DNA of 64,000 nucleotides from JAFAGX01 sp035623255 (lineage in GTDB: Bacteria; Acidobacteriota; Terriglobia; Terriglobales; Acidobacteriaceae): assembly GCA_035623255.1 (NCBI GenBank), contig DASPTU010000110.1, positions 12,100 to 76,099 of the forward strand. Reading direction: 5' to 3'. Shown here piece after piece: positions 34,238 through 42,855 of this stretch. Within the stretch, counting starts at the first letter, position 1. Each line of letters begins with the position of its first letter. Made by a program: the position numbers and the translations under genes. Under the pieces are notes generated by a model. The model had not been told where the DNA came from, searched no databases, and saw nothing but the letters and a program-made list of their open reading frames with translations.

Positions 34238-34556
34238 CGGCAGCAACCTTCGTGGGAGCTTTCGGTTCGACCAAGGCTGTTTCAGATGTAACTGAGTCGA
34301 CTCCCTGAGTCGCGGGTGGAAGCGTTGCTACCGAGCCCTTCGGTTCGGGGGCAGGCGGGAGAATCTGGCGTTGACTTTCGAGTTCGATTTGCGAAATCTC
34401 GGATGCCAGCTGGGCTTTGAATTCGTTTGAGGCTCGCTTGAACTCGCTCAGCGCCTTGCCGACTTGACGGGCGATTTCCGGCAATCTCTTGGGGCCAAAA
34501 ATCAACAGGGCCAGCAAAAACAGGAAGATCGTCTCGGAGAACCCCATGCGATTCAT
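34230..34556 (-). CDS. Twin-arginine translocase TatA/TatB-family subunit
   Basis: A 108-residue single-TM component of the Tat system. The N-terminal helix GFSETIFLFLLALLIFGPKR ends in the FGPKRLPEI hinge, followed by an amphipathic helix (ARQVGKALSEFKRASNEFKA) and a Pro-rich tail. The glutamate in the TM start (SETI) and the tail length are closer to TatB than TatA, but the families cannot be separated with certainty by eye. The 3' end overlaps tatC. Start is between two nearby ATGs. Confidence 0.88.
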   Translation of the reverse strand: MNRMGFSETIFLFLLALLIFGPKRLPEIARQVGKALSEFKRASNEFKAQLASEISQIELESQRQILPPAPEPKGSVATLPPATQGVDSVTSETALVEPKAPTKVAADA

Positions 34557-34840
34557 GATACTGCCGCGACCGATTAGCAGCAATGTGCTGAACGCGGAGA
34601 CTGACTTTAACCTAAGCCATTGCGATCTTTGGACTTCACGGGTCTTTGAGCAGACGAAGGATTGCTGAGGGGGAATTCTGCATTAAGGTGAAAGTCCAAA
34701 CGAGATTGCCATCAAGGTCACTAAAGACAGGGGGTAACCTCTGGCCACTGGCTTGTCCCTTCCGACAACTGTGCCACTTGGCAGCATTCTCGCTAGACTC
34801 TCTGGAATCCCTTCCCCGCGATCAGGAGGAACACCCCGGC

Positions 34841-35464
34841 ATGCACATGCAGTGGTTTGACCACATCGGCGTCCCATTCACCTTCATCGTGACCTATATC
34901 CCGCTGGTTGCGACCGTGGCGACTACCGTCCTCAGCATAGTATTGGCGCGTGCGACCCTGCGTTACGCCGAATCCAGCGACAAGAGTCTGTCCTTGGCAC
35001 GCCAGGAGTTTGAGCGTCAATGGTCTCCTGAGCTGCACATAAAACTTGAAAAGGTGTCCTCGCGGCAGGCGAGAATCGTAGTCACAAACCTGGCGAGAAT
35101 CTCCGTACTGCTCCAGATGGTGCAGCTGCGGCGGATCGCTATGGGTGTGCCAGCTTTGCGAGAGTTCATCAACGAGCCGCTGGTCGGGGGCACGACCTGG
35201 GCTGATGAGCTTGGGAAGAATCTGTTTGCCTGCACCGGCGACGACTATGACGGCCAGATCGCCACTTCGGTGACCTTCTACGCCTCGGGTCGTCTGTTTC
35301 GGACCGACTGGTTTCGCTTCCAGCTACAGGTCAGACAGGGCGAGATCATTCGGCTGGATCCGGTGAACATCGCCGCACGGAGGGTTCGCGTGATCGATAA
35401 CGCCGCTAAAACGCGCGAGCAGTTGGCAAAAGATGTTGTCGAACCGGTGGAAACGAGAGAATGA
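34841..35464 (+). CDS. Hypothetical protein with one N-terminal TM helix
   Basis: A 207-residue protein. One TM helix (FTFIVTYIPLVATVATTVLS) precedes a cytoplasmic-type helical linker (RYAESSDKSLSLARQEFERQ) and a beta-rich domain (ELHIKLEKVSSRQARIVVTN, later FRFQLQVRQGEIIRLDPVNI). The layout resembles small membrane-tethered proteins found next to various genes, but no family was recognised. The ATG was chosen for the GGAGGA 10 bases upstream; the open frame reaches 195 bases further upstream without coding character. Confidence 0.65.
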   Translation: MHMQWFDHIGVPFTFIVTYIPLVATVATTVLSIVLARATLRYAESSDKSLSLARQEFERQWSPELHIKLEKVSSRQARIVVTNLARISVLLQMVQLRRIAMGVPALREFINEPLVGGTTWADELGKNLFACTGDDYDGQIATSVTFYASGRLFRTDWFRFQLQVRQGEIIRLDPVNIAARRVRVIDNAAKTREQLAKDVVEPVETRE

Positions 35465-35704
35465 CATTTGGGCTCGACCCCGCTGGTTTCCGACATTGAG
35501 ATACCTCGACCCTCGAATCCCCGGGATTCTTTCTTAACCGCTGCATCACTTCTATCCTCAACCGCATCTATGCGGTAAGGTGGCATTGGGGAGTTACTCC
35601 CGGGTGGGAGAATCCAACGGGCGGGCGATATTCCACATGCTATACTGCCGTTAGAATGCGGTGACGGGGGTGTGTTTTCCAGCCCGAAACCGAAGGAATA
35701 CAAA

Positions 35705-37303
35705 ATGGTTGGTAGTTCTCGGCGCACCCTCTTCCTGGTTGTTTTCGTCCTTATAACCTGCGGCTTCTTCGGAATGGTCTTCGGCCAGAAGATCACCCCT
35801 GCGGCTTCGTCCAGCGGCGACTCGGACGTCCGCGACAGCCTGCGCCAGTTCACCCAGGTCTACAGCATTGTCGAGCAAAACTACGCTGAACCGGTAAACG
35901 CCGACAAGGCCATTTATAACGGGGCAATTCCCGGCATGCTGCACGTACTCGACCCGCATTCCAACTTCTTCGATCCCAAAGCATATTCGCTGCTGCGAGA
36001 GGACCAGCGGGGCAAGTACTACGGCGTGGGCATGACCGTCGGCCCCCGAAATAATAAGGTCATCGTGATTGCGCCCTTTGTGGGCACCCCCGCATATCGC
36101 GCCGGGATTCGTCCCGGTGACATCATCGTCGCGGTTGACGGCAAATCGACCGACAACATGAGCACCAGCGACGTGGCCGATCTTCTGAAAGGACCCAAAG
36201 GAACTACCGTTCATATCACAATTTTACGGGAAGGCTCGGATAAGCCCCTGGAGTTCACCGTGGTCCGAGACGAGATTCCGCGCTACAGCGTTGACCTGCA
36301 TTTCCTGATTCGGCCGGGCATCGGCTACATGCACATCAGCGGATTCAATGAGACCACCGAAGCTGAAGTGCAGAAGGCCCTGGACGAAATGGGCGACCTC
36401 AAAGGACTGGTCCTCGATCTGCGTGGTAATCCTGGTGGCCTGCTCAGCGAAGGCGTGGGCGTCGCCGACAAGTTTCTGCACAAAGGACAGTTGATTGTCT
36501 CCCATCACGGACGCAACTCACCTGAGAAACGCTACGTCGCAAGTCATGGAAACGGCGGCAAGGACTACCCGCTAGTTGTGCTGGTCAATCGCGGCACAGC
36601 GTCCGCGGCAGAAATCGTCGCCGGAGCGATTCAGGATCACGACCGTGGTTTGATTATCGGGGAAACTACGTTCGGTAAAGGACTGGTACAAACCGTTTAT
36701 CCGCTGGCGGAAAATACCGGCTTAGCACTTACAACCGCGAAGTACTACACGCCCAGTGGACGCCTCATTCAGCGTGATTATTCCAACATCTCGCTCTACG
36801 ACTATTATTTCGAGCGCGAAACTGATAACAACAACGGAACCCGCGAGGTGAAACTCACCGATAGCGGCCGTACCGTTTATGGTGGTGGCGGCATTACACC
36901 CGATAAGGAAATCCCGCCGGTGAAGAGCAACCGCTTCCAGGACGAACTGCTCGCGCATTACGCATTCTTCAACTTCGCCAAGCGGTATGTCATAAACCAC
37001 CATCCCACCGAGAAGTTCGAAGTGGATGACGCCACCATGACCGACTTCCGCAAATTCCTCGATGAAGAGAAAATTCCCTTCAGCGAGGCGGATCTCGTCG
37101 AGAACAACGATTGGGTGCGCGCCAGTATCAAAAGCGAGATCTTCATCGACGCGTTCGGTCAGAATGAGGGACTCAAGGTGAAGGAAGAGGCAGATCCTCT
37201 CGTGCTTAAGGCGCTGGACCTCATGCCCGAAGCAAAACAGCTGGCAGAGAATGCCCGGCGCGTGGTGGCAGAGCGTACCAGTCCTCACTCGCTGAGCCGC
37301 TGA
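35705..37303 (+). CDS. S41-family C-terminal processing peptidase
   Basis: An exported serine protease, 532 residues. An N-terminal TM/signal anchor (RTLFLVVFVLITCGFFGMVF) is followed by a helical N-domain, a PDZ domain (about residues 105-190, YYGVGMTVGPRNNKVIVIAP and GIRPGDIIVAVDGKSTDNM), and the protease core. The catalytic serine is Ser300 in NRGTASAAEIVAGA and the general-base lysine is Lys325 in FGKGLVQTVYPL, 25 residues apart as in Prc/CtpA. GAAGGA lies 7 bases before the ATG. It is followed by a strong terminator. Cell-envelope protein processing is the likely role. Confidence 0.95.
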   Translation: MVGSSRRTLFLVVFVLITCGFFGMVFGQKITPAASSSGDSDVRDSLRQFTQVYSIVEQNYAEPVNADKAIYNGAIPGMLHVLDPHSNFFDPKAYSLLREDQRGKYYGVGMTVGPRNNKVIVIAPFVGTPAYRAGIRPGDIIVAVDGKSTDNMSTSDVADLLKGPKGTTVHITILREGSDKPLEFTVVRDEIPRYSVDLHFLIRPGIGYMHISGFNETTEAEVQKALDEMGDLKGLVLDLRGNPGGLLSEGVGVADKFLHKGQLIVSHHGRNSPEKRYVASHGNGGKDYPLVVLVNRGTASAAEIVAGAIQDHDRGLIIGETTFGKGLVQTVYPLAENTGLALTTAKYYTPSGRLIQRDYSNISLYDYYFERETDNNNGTREVKLTDSGRTVYGGGGITPDKEIPPVKSNRFQDELLAHYAFFNFAKRYVINHHPTEKFEVDDATMTDFRKFLDEEKIPFSEADLVENNDWVRASIKSEIFIDAFGQNEGLKVKEEADPLVLKALDLMPEAKQLAENARRVVAERTSPHSLSR

Positions 37304-37320
37304 TCGGCGCCTTGTGATTC

Positions 37321-37345
37321 AAAGGCCCGGGGTTCCGGGCCTTTT
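37321..37345 (+). terminator. Rho-independent terminator of the S41 peptidase gene
   Basis: A perfect 10-bp stem AAAGGCCCGG / CCGGGCCTTT with GGTT loop and a T-rich tail (TTTTGCATTT) begins 17 bases after the S41 stop codon. Confidence 0.92.
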
Positions 37346-37397
37346 GCATTTGTGACCTGAAAGCGTCGTAGTGACTCAGCTTGAAACTTACGTTGTG

Positions 37398-37515
37398 CGT
37401 CATCCCGACGCCCCGGGTTTTGACCAGCGGGGCGAGGGATATGGCGCGGAATGTCTGGACCGCCCCACGCGAGATCCTTCGCTCCGCCTGAAAAACGGCT
37501 TCACTCAGGATGACG
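37398..37515. repeat. Palindromic intergenic repeat, long copy (GTCATCCCGA family)
   Basis: About 118 bases with inverted ends: CGTCATCCCGA on the left and TCAGGATGACG on the right. It includes the phrases GAGATCCTTCGCTCCGCCTG and GGGGCGAGGGAT, which are common in dispersed intergenic elements of Acidobacteriota. It lies between the S41 terminator and the prepilin peptidase. Shares its ends with the elements at 14.3 and 24.1 kb. Confidence 0.7.
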
Positions 37516-37652
37516 GCATTGGGGGGGATTCAAATTGAACCACTCCGGCAATAGCTTGCTCGGTTGACTGCTCAACTCGTGGAATTCTAGAATCCGCACA
37601 TCAACTCCGGTCACATTGCGCGCTGCAACACTTCCCTCCGGCTATTCTCCTC

Positions 37653-38189
37653 ATGGGCATAATCCACAAAACGCTCTGGATTCTGCCTGCCGTGGTCGGC
37701 GCAATTGCCGGGTACACCGATTATCGCTGGCGGCGAATCCCAAACTGGCTGACGGTTCCCGCCCTGCTGCTGGGAATCGGTCTCAAATCGGCCACGGACG
37801 GATGGCATGGCGCAAAATCTTCACTGCTGGGGGCCGCTCTAGGATTGCTGATTCTTCTGCCTTTTGTGCTGTTACGCAGTCTCGGAGCGGGAGACTGGAA
37901 GCTGATCGGCGCGCTGGGTGCGTTTCTCGGTCCGGGTAATCTGATCACGGTTCTGTTCGCCACTGTGCTGATCGCGGGCGTGATGGCGCTGATAGTCGTG
38001 ATCTGGAAGAAACGCCTGGGGAAGACTCTACGAAACATTGGAACCATGCTGGCAGCAATGGCCAGCTTGCATTTGCCGAGCAAAGAAGTGTCGTTGGACA
38101 ATCCCGAATCTTCAAAAATTCCTTTTGGGGTGGCAGCGGCAATTGCTGTGGTTTTGTTCGCAGTTTCACAATTATGGAAGTTCGCCTGA
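37653..38189 (+). CDS. A24-family prepilin peptidase (CpaA/TadV-like)
   Basis: A 178-residue membrane aspartyl protease with about five or six TM helices. The two catalytic aspartates are in AIAGYTDYRWRRIPNWLT (Asp24) and LRSLGAGDWKLIGALG (Asp86), the GD-x-K pattern of type IV prepilin peptidases. It lacks the N-terminal methyltransferase domain, so it is the short CpaA/TadV type that processes Flp pilins. No other pilus assembly genes are adjacent. The only candidate substrate in the window is the Flp-type pilin at 9.88 kb. Confidence 0.88.
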   Translation: MGIIHKTLWILPAVVGAIAGYTDYRWRRIPNWLTVPALLLGIGLKSATDGWHGAKSSLLGAALGLLILLPFVLLRSLGAGDWKLIGALGAFLGPGNLITVLFATVLIAGVMALIVVIWKKRLGKTLRNIGTMLAAMASLHLPSKEVSLDNPESSKIPFGVAAAIAVVLFAVSQLWKFA

Positions 38190-38261
38190 TATTACTGAGG
38201 GCGGATTACTCTTGGGACAAGCAGTCGGTCAGCAGACCAACTGTACTTCTTCAGGTTCGGC

Positions 38262-39419
38262 TCATTTTCTCTCCTGAACCCCAGCCAAACCGGGCTTCGC
38301 CGCAAGACGGTCAATCTCAGCCTCTAGTTTTTGTGCCTCCTGAATTTCGCCGGGTTCCTTGGCAACATTTAGATATTGTCGAATCTGCTCGGCAGCTTCC
38401 TGATACTCGCCCTTCCGCGTCAAGATCATCGCCAGGAGAAACTGGAGTTTCGGCACCTGATGCGTATCATCTACCCTGATCCCCTGGCGCGCGTTCCTTT
38501 CTGCAGCGTCCAGATTCCCCAGGTAGTAGTTCCCGGCTCCATTCAAGAAATACGCGCCCGGAAAGTTCACCGGGTTCAAAGCCAAGAGTTTGTTCGTAAT
38601 CTCCACCACTTGCGGCCACTGGTTATCGCGATATGCCAGTTGCGCCAATCCATCGTAAGCATTCACATACTGTGGATCCGCCGTTACAGATTGTTCGAAT
38701 GATTTTTTCGCGCTTGCTCGATCATTCTGCCGCATCTGTACTCCACCCAGCTCACTCCAGGCAACCGCATATTTTGGATAAATGTCAACGGCCTTCTCCA
38801 GCGACTTCCGTGCTTGGTCCCACTTCCCTTTTCTTTCTTCCTCACGCGCCTTTTCCAGCGCCTGCTTGGCAGATTTAGGAGCCATGAGACTAGTTATGCT
38901 GATGCTCGTTCCTTTTACGTGCTCAAGCCGGTGCAGGGTAATCGTGCCCAGATCAACGCTTTCCAGGGTGCTCATGCGGCTCGCAAGTTCAATCACCTGC
39001 GACGAATATCCTGCCAAGACCGCCTGCAATTCACAATCACGCCAGCTTCGTTCGTCCGCGACACCGGATGCGATCGCCCTCACGCCGGCATCACTGGCAT
39101 CAGCAGCGGCGCCGGCGGTGCGATCGGCAAACTGAAAGTTGAAGTTGCCCCGCGTGTCGGTATAGCCGGTGGTGTGGCGCTGCCCGTGACAGGACAATTG
39201 AATCGCCGCAGGATCAGTAAGGGGGCTGCCGTCATCCAAGGTAACCTTGCCCGAAATGAATGCGGTAATCGGCAGCGAGGCTGATGGGTTCATTCCCGGC
39301 AAGGGCGTGGGGTTTATCCCAGGCGTACTCCCGGAGCTTCGAGAGCCCCGCCCCTGGGCGATAAGCGGAATGGCGACGAGCAAAACCAGGAACGAACCAC
39401 CGCAACGCAGGTACTTCAT
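38262..39419 (-). CDS. Secreted TPR protein with carboxypeptidase regulatory-like domain
   Basis: A 385-residue protein with a signal peptide (GGSFLVLLVAIPLIAQ). Residues about 50-165 form a carboxypeptidase-regulatory-like beta domain (ISGKVTLDDGSPLTDPAAIQ and GYTDTRGNFNFQF). From about residue 185 there are four to five tetratricopeptide repeats, for example ALEKAREEERKGKWDQARKS, VAWSELGGVQMRQNDRASAK and YFLNGAGNYYLGNLDAAERN. Such proteins act as periplasmic or surface scaffolds in Acidobacteriota; the partner is unknown. Divergent from the next gene. Confidence 0.82.
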   Translation of the reverse strand: MKYLRCGGSFLVLLVAIPLIAQGRGSRSSGSTPGINPTPLPGMNPSASLPITAFISGKVTLDDGSPLTDPAAIQLSCHGQRHTTGYTDTRGNFNFQFADRTAGAAADASDAGVRAIASGVADERSWRDCELQAVLAGYSSQVIELASRMSTLESVDLGTITLHRLEHVKGTSISITSLMAPKSAKQALEKAREEERKGKWDQARKSLEKAVDIYPKYAVAWSELGGVQMRQNDRASAKKSFEQSVTADPQYVNAYDGLAQLAYRDNQWPQVVEITNKLLALNPVNFPGAYFLNGAGNYYLGNLDAAERNARQGIRVDDTHQVPKLQFLLAMILTRKGEYQEAAEQIRQYLNVAKEPGEIQEAQKLEAEIDRLAAKPGLAGVQERK

Positions 39420-39688
39420 CGGAGTCCTTCGCTACCCGCCGCACTTTAGATATCGCTTGGCAGGTGCCATCATATACGCAGAATGGCCTAAGGTGCCGCC
39501 TGCAGCCGAATTTTTACAATTAACAGAAGCCAAGAACATTGCCGGTTTCCCCGTCAGCGGCAGGCGGTTTAGGCTTTCTTTCCGGTTGGATTACTCGGTG
39601 TTCCCAAACCGGGAACGGTCCCAAGTTGGATCCTGGTTGCCGGAAGTCTCGACGGCAGTAAGTCCGCATAGACTGGACTCAGATCACG

Positions 39689-40393
39689 ATGCTGCCTTAT
39701 CCCCTTTTCCTGCGTTGTGCCTGGCTTGGCTTGCTTGCCGGCGCAGTTTTGTCAGCCGGCGTTGATAAATCTCAGAACGTATTGCGCTGGGCCGAAGGCC
39801 GGGCCGGGTGCACATTCAGTGCCGACGAGGACGGCAAATACCGCTACGGCCTGTGGACCGATGATTTGGGAATCGTAGTCGCAGTTGATGCCGATGAAGT
39901 GCGACAAGCACGCCTGCGGGTTGAGTCTCTCTTTGCGATTTACTTAAGCCTTCGTTATCGTGGCAAAGAGTCGCTGCCAATGAACCCCGCCGACATCAGT
40001 CTGGAGTTTGTGAATCACTATCACGCCGTGCCGAAGGCAATCGATCCCGATGATTTCGCGCGAAAGCTGCAGACCAAGGCAGACGCGTTCGCGGCTCAAA
40101 TGGCGCACGAGATAGAGAGGCATCCGGAGAAACAATCAATGCTCCAAGCTCACGAAAACGACCTCACAAAGACCCGGGAATTCGTGCAGTCGGAGAGCCT
40201 CCGCCCAATGACGTTGCAGCCCGCCCATCCCGTCGAGACGGGCTGGATTCTCTTTAACACCAACAGCAAATGGCTGGGGGATTGGAAGAGTCAGGAGAAG
40301 TTTCTGCTACGGATTTCAGTCGCAAACCGCATCGTGGAGTTCCCTTTTGCCTTGCCGCCAAGCCGGGGTGATCTCATACTGCGGCGGCGCTAA
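39689..40393 (+). CDS. Exported hypothetical protein
   Basis: A 234-residue protein with a likely signal peptide (LFLRCAWLGLLAGAVLSAG). The mature part contains a compact N-terminal region with one cysteine (GRAGCTFSADEDGKYRYGLW), a helical middle (FARKLQTKADAFAAQMAHEI) and a beta-rich end (GWILFNTNSKWLGDWKSQEK and FLLRISVANRIVEFPFALPP). No known domain was recognised. The region before the start has no clear ribosome binding site. Function unknown. Confidence 0.65.
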   Translation: MLPYPLFLRCAWLGLLAGAVLSAGVDKSQNVLRWAEGRAGCTFSADEDGKYRYGLWTDDLGIVVAVDADEVRQARLRVESLFAIYLSLRYRGKESLPMNPADISLEFVNHYHAVPKAIDPDDFARKLQTKADAFAAQMAHEIERHPEKQSMLQAHENDLTKTREFVQSESLRPMTLQPAHPVETGWILFNTNSKWLGDWKSQEKFLLRISVANRIVEFPFALPPSRGDLILRRR

Positions 40394-40446
40394 CGACGAG
40401 AAATGAGATGGGGCGGTGCCGGGAAGAAACGTCGAAACTCCCACGC

Positions 40447-40851
40447 TTACGATGCTATGCGTCGACCTTCGGCTTCCTTCCGCGAACCCAGCAGCACGTC
40501 GCGCAAGGAAACCAGCCCTTTGAGCTGGTTGCCGTCGACAATTGGCAGATGGCGAAAACCGAATTCGCTCATCAGAAACAGGCTGTTCTCCACCGTTTCG
40601 TCGCTGCTTACTGATTTTGGATTCGGCGTCATGACCTCGGAAACCTTGGTGGTCCCAGGCATACGCCCGACGGCCACCACGCGATTCATGATGTCCCGCT
40701 CGGAGAAGATACCGGCTAATTCGCCATCGCGGAGCACAGGCAACGCACCAATGTTGTGTTCCATCATGAAGCGAGCAGCCTCGAGGACGCTGGCGTCCGC
40801 GCCAATTGAATAAACGCGGCGGTCTTTGACCAAATCGTAGATTAGCGCCAT
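40447..40851 (-). CDS. CBS-domain pair protein
   Basis: A 134-residue protein consisting of two CBS domains (Bateman module) that bind adenosyl nucleotides. Domain 1 contains EAARFMMEHNIGALPVLRDG and GIFSERDIMNRVVAVGR; domain 2 contains VSEVMTPNPKSVSSDETVEN and FGFRHLPIVDGNQLKGLVSL. There is no attached enzyme or channel. GGAGGA precedes the ATG. It may act as a stand-alone sensor; the partner is unknown. Confidence 0.92.
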   Translation of the reverse strand: MALIYDLVKDRRVYSIGADASVLEAARFMMEHNIGALPVLRDGELAGIFSERDIMNRVVAVGRMPGTTKVSEVMTPNPKSVSSDETVENSLFLMSEFGFRHLPIVDGNQLKGLVSLRDVLLGSRKEAEGRRIAS

Positions 40852-40935
40852 GGCTGGGTTCCTCCGGGGTGATCAGCGTGCAGCGGCGTCCAGTCTGAAC
40901 ACTCTATCACGGTCCCCCACTTCTGGAAACAAGAA

Positions 40936-40957
40936 CGGCAGCCCTCTCGGGCTGCCG
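40936..40957 (-). terminator. Hairpin terminator behind the beta-barrel remnant
   Basis: A perfect 9-bp stem CGGCAGCCC / GGGCTGCCG with TCTC loop. On the minus strand it is followed by TTCTTGTTT. It lies 22 bases downstream of the stop codon of the beta-barrel remnant, the position expected if that gene was once complete. Confidence 0.75.
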
Positions 40958-40978
40958 AATCTTGCCTTACGGGCCTGC

Positions 40979-41167
40979 CTAGAAGCGAATATGAGGGCCG
41001 AAAGTAACCCGCAGGTTGTTGTAGTTGCCATTGTTAACATAGATCCCATCCCCCACTTCAAGCCGCAGTCCTGCTGGCCCGATGAAGCCTTCGATGCCTC
41101 CGGCAGGGTAAAAAGCCACCATGCGTGCCCGGACCACCAACCCAGCCACCGAAACTGCTGAAAGTTG
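40979..41167 (-). pseudogene. C-terminal remnant of an outer-membrane beta-barrel protein
   Basis: The minus-strand frame reads FIGPAGLRLEVGDGIYVNNG and then NYNNLRVTFGPHIRF before a TAG stop. The alternating hydrophobic pattern ending in Phe and the phrase NLRVTFGPHIRF are typical of the last strands of acidobacterial outer-membrane beta-barrel proteins. Upstream the frame is stopped by TAA at 41168-41170, and no start or signal peptide is found. Related reading continues in another frame (SSFGGWVGG), suggesting frameshift erosion. The fragment covers only about 60 residues. Confidence 0.6.
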
Positions 41168-41354
41168 TTAGTATCCTCGCACTGTAGGTTAAGGAGGAAA
41201 TGCCAGTAAGAACTCAGGCTGGACATCGGCCGGTAAACTCCCGTAGTCACCCCACAACGTGCCAGGCAGTACCACCCGGGCGCAGAAAGCTGCTTAGGCT
41301 TTTCCCTTCCGCTTCTGCTATCTTCGTTGGTTTACAAAACCCTAAGGAGCATTG

Positions 41355-42638
41355 ATGTCAGATTCAGCTCGGCCACGCCCCTCGGGCTTATACCGTTGGG
41401 CAATTCTTATCTTTGTAAGCCTGGCGATGTTTGGAAACTATTACGTATACGACTGCATTGCGCCATTGGCTGATCTTCTCGCGCGACAGCTCCATTTCTC
41501 GGACTCGAACATCGGTCTTCTGCAGGCGATCTACAGCATTCCCAACGTGGTCATGGTGCTGATCGGTGGTTACATTGTCGACCGTATAGGGACGCGCAAA
41601 TCGATTTTTATCTTCGGAACGATTTGCCTGATCGGCTCGATCGTGACGGTACTCTCGCCAGTCTTGGCCGTGATGGCAAGTGGTCGCTTGATTTTCGGAT
41701 TAGGTGCGGAATCGTTGATCGTGGCAGTAACGACCGCACTGGCAAAGTGGTTCCGCGGCAAGGAACTGAGCTTCGCCTTCGGCATCAACCTCATGATTGC
41801 CCGGCTTGGCACCTGGCTTGCGCAGAACTCTCCGACCTGGGCCAGCTTTGCCTATACCAACTGGCGTACTCCGCTCTTGATCTCGATAGCCTTTGCCAGC
41901 TTTTGTGTAATTGGCCCAGCTGTCTATTGGATCCTGGAAGCCTATGCGGAGAAGCACTTTGAAGTGGGGCAGCAAGGATCCACCGACAAAGTCGTGTTCA
42001 GCGATATTTTCAAGTTCGGTTTGTCCTACTGGTATATCGTGGCCTTGTGCATCGTCTTCTACTCGGCTATTTTTCCCTTTGAAACCTTCGCAATTAAATT
42101 TTTCATTGAGGCCCACGGAACATCGCGGCAGCTGGGCGGTTTCCTGGTTAGTATTCTGACTGCATCCACGATGTTCGGTACGCCGTTGTTTGGCCTGTTC
42201 GTCGACAAAGTGGGCAAGCGCGCTCTGCTTATGATGCTCGGATCCACGCTGCTCATCCCCGTCTACCTCATGATGGCCTACACCCACATCAGCCTCTATG
42301 TACCCATGGCCATGATGGGCATTGCATTCTCGTTGATTCCAGCCGTGATGTGGCCTTCGGTTGCCTATATCGTGGACCAGTCAAAGTTGGGAACTGCTTA
42401 TGGCCTAATGACTATGATTCAGAACATCGGATTAGCTGGATTCAATCTTTTGGTAGGCTGGGCGAACGACTACAGTCATGCCGGGCCCAACAACCCCGCC
42501 GGATACCATTTGGGGATGTGGATTTTCTCGATTTTGGGGTTCTTGGGGTTGCTCTTTGCTTTCCTCCTGCGCCAGCGCGAAATTGGCCCCCAGGGCCACG
42601 GGTTGGAGACCATAACCACCGCCACAGCTGCCGCCTAG
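41355..42638 (+). CDS. MFS transporter
   Basis: A major facilitator superfamily permease of 427 residues with 12 predicted TM helices. The motif A-like loop between helices 2 and 3 is GGYIVDRIGTRKSIFIFG and its counterpart in the second half is GLFVDKVGKRALLMMLG. The helix 1 end contains NYYVYDCIAPLADLLARQLH. AAGGAGC lies 8 bases before the ATG; a TTG one codon earlier is in frame. The family covers sugar, organic-acid and drug carriers; the substrate is not evident. Confidence 0.9.
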   Translation: MSDSARPRPSGLYRWAILIFVSLAMFGNYYVYDCIAPLADLLARQLHFSDSNIGLLQAIYSIPNVVMVLIGGYIVDRIGTRKSIFIFGTICLIGSIVTVLSPVLAVMASGRLIFGLGAESLIVAVTTALAKWFRGKELSFAFGINLMIARLGTWLAQNSPTWASFAYTNWRTPLLISIAFASFCVIGPAVYWILEAYAEKHFEVGQQGSTDKVVFSDIFKFGLSYWYIVALCIVFYSAIFPFETFAIKFFIEAHGTSRQLGGFLVSILTASTMFGTPLFGLFVDKVGKRALLMMLGSTLLIPVYLMMAYTHISLYVPMAMMGIAFSLIPAVMWPSVAYIVDQSKLGTAYGLMTMIQNIGLAGFNLLVGWANDYSHAGPNNPAGYHLGMWIFSILGFLGLLFAFLLRQREIGPQGHGLETITTATAAA

Positions 42639-42855
42639 GCTCTGACTGTCTTTTGACGAGTTGTTGACTTTGTTTGTGGGTCTCGTCGCTAAATATCGAA
42701 TCTATAAAGCAGTGGCGGCGATAGCTTTCTTTGCCGCTCGGGTTCGGAGTGTAAAGCTCGGAGCCGGGTTTACCCGACACTTAGGTAACCCGCAAGCAGT
42801 ACAACACTATGACACTTAGGCCGCATCAGACTGAATGCGACCGGGTTAAGGTAAC

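Larger units (their letters stand above)
37304..37652. other. 349-bp intergenic region with terminator and repeat
   Basis: No gene was seen. It holds the S41 gene terminator at 37321-37345 and a palindromic repeat at 37398-37515. The remainder up to the prepilin peptidase is unremarkable; a promoter for that gene must lie here but none stands out. Confidence 0.6.
40852..41354. other. 503-bp region with eroded gene end and terminator
   Basis: No intact gene was seen. The minus strand carries the C-terminal remnant of an outer-membrane beta-barrel protein and its terminator (listed separately). The right part, before the MFS gene, shows only its AAGGAGC ribosome binding site. Confidence 0.6.
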
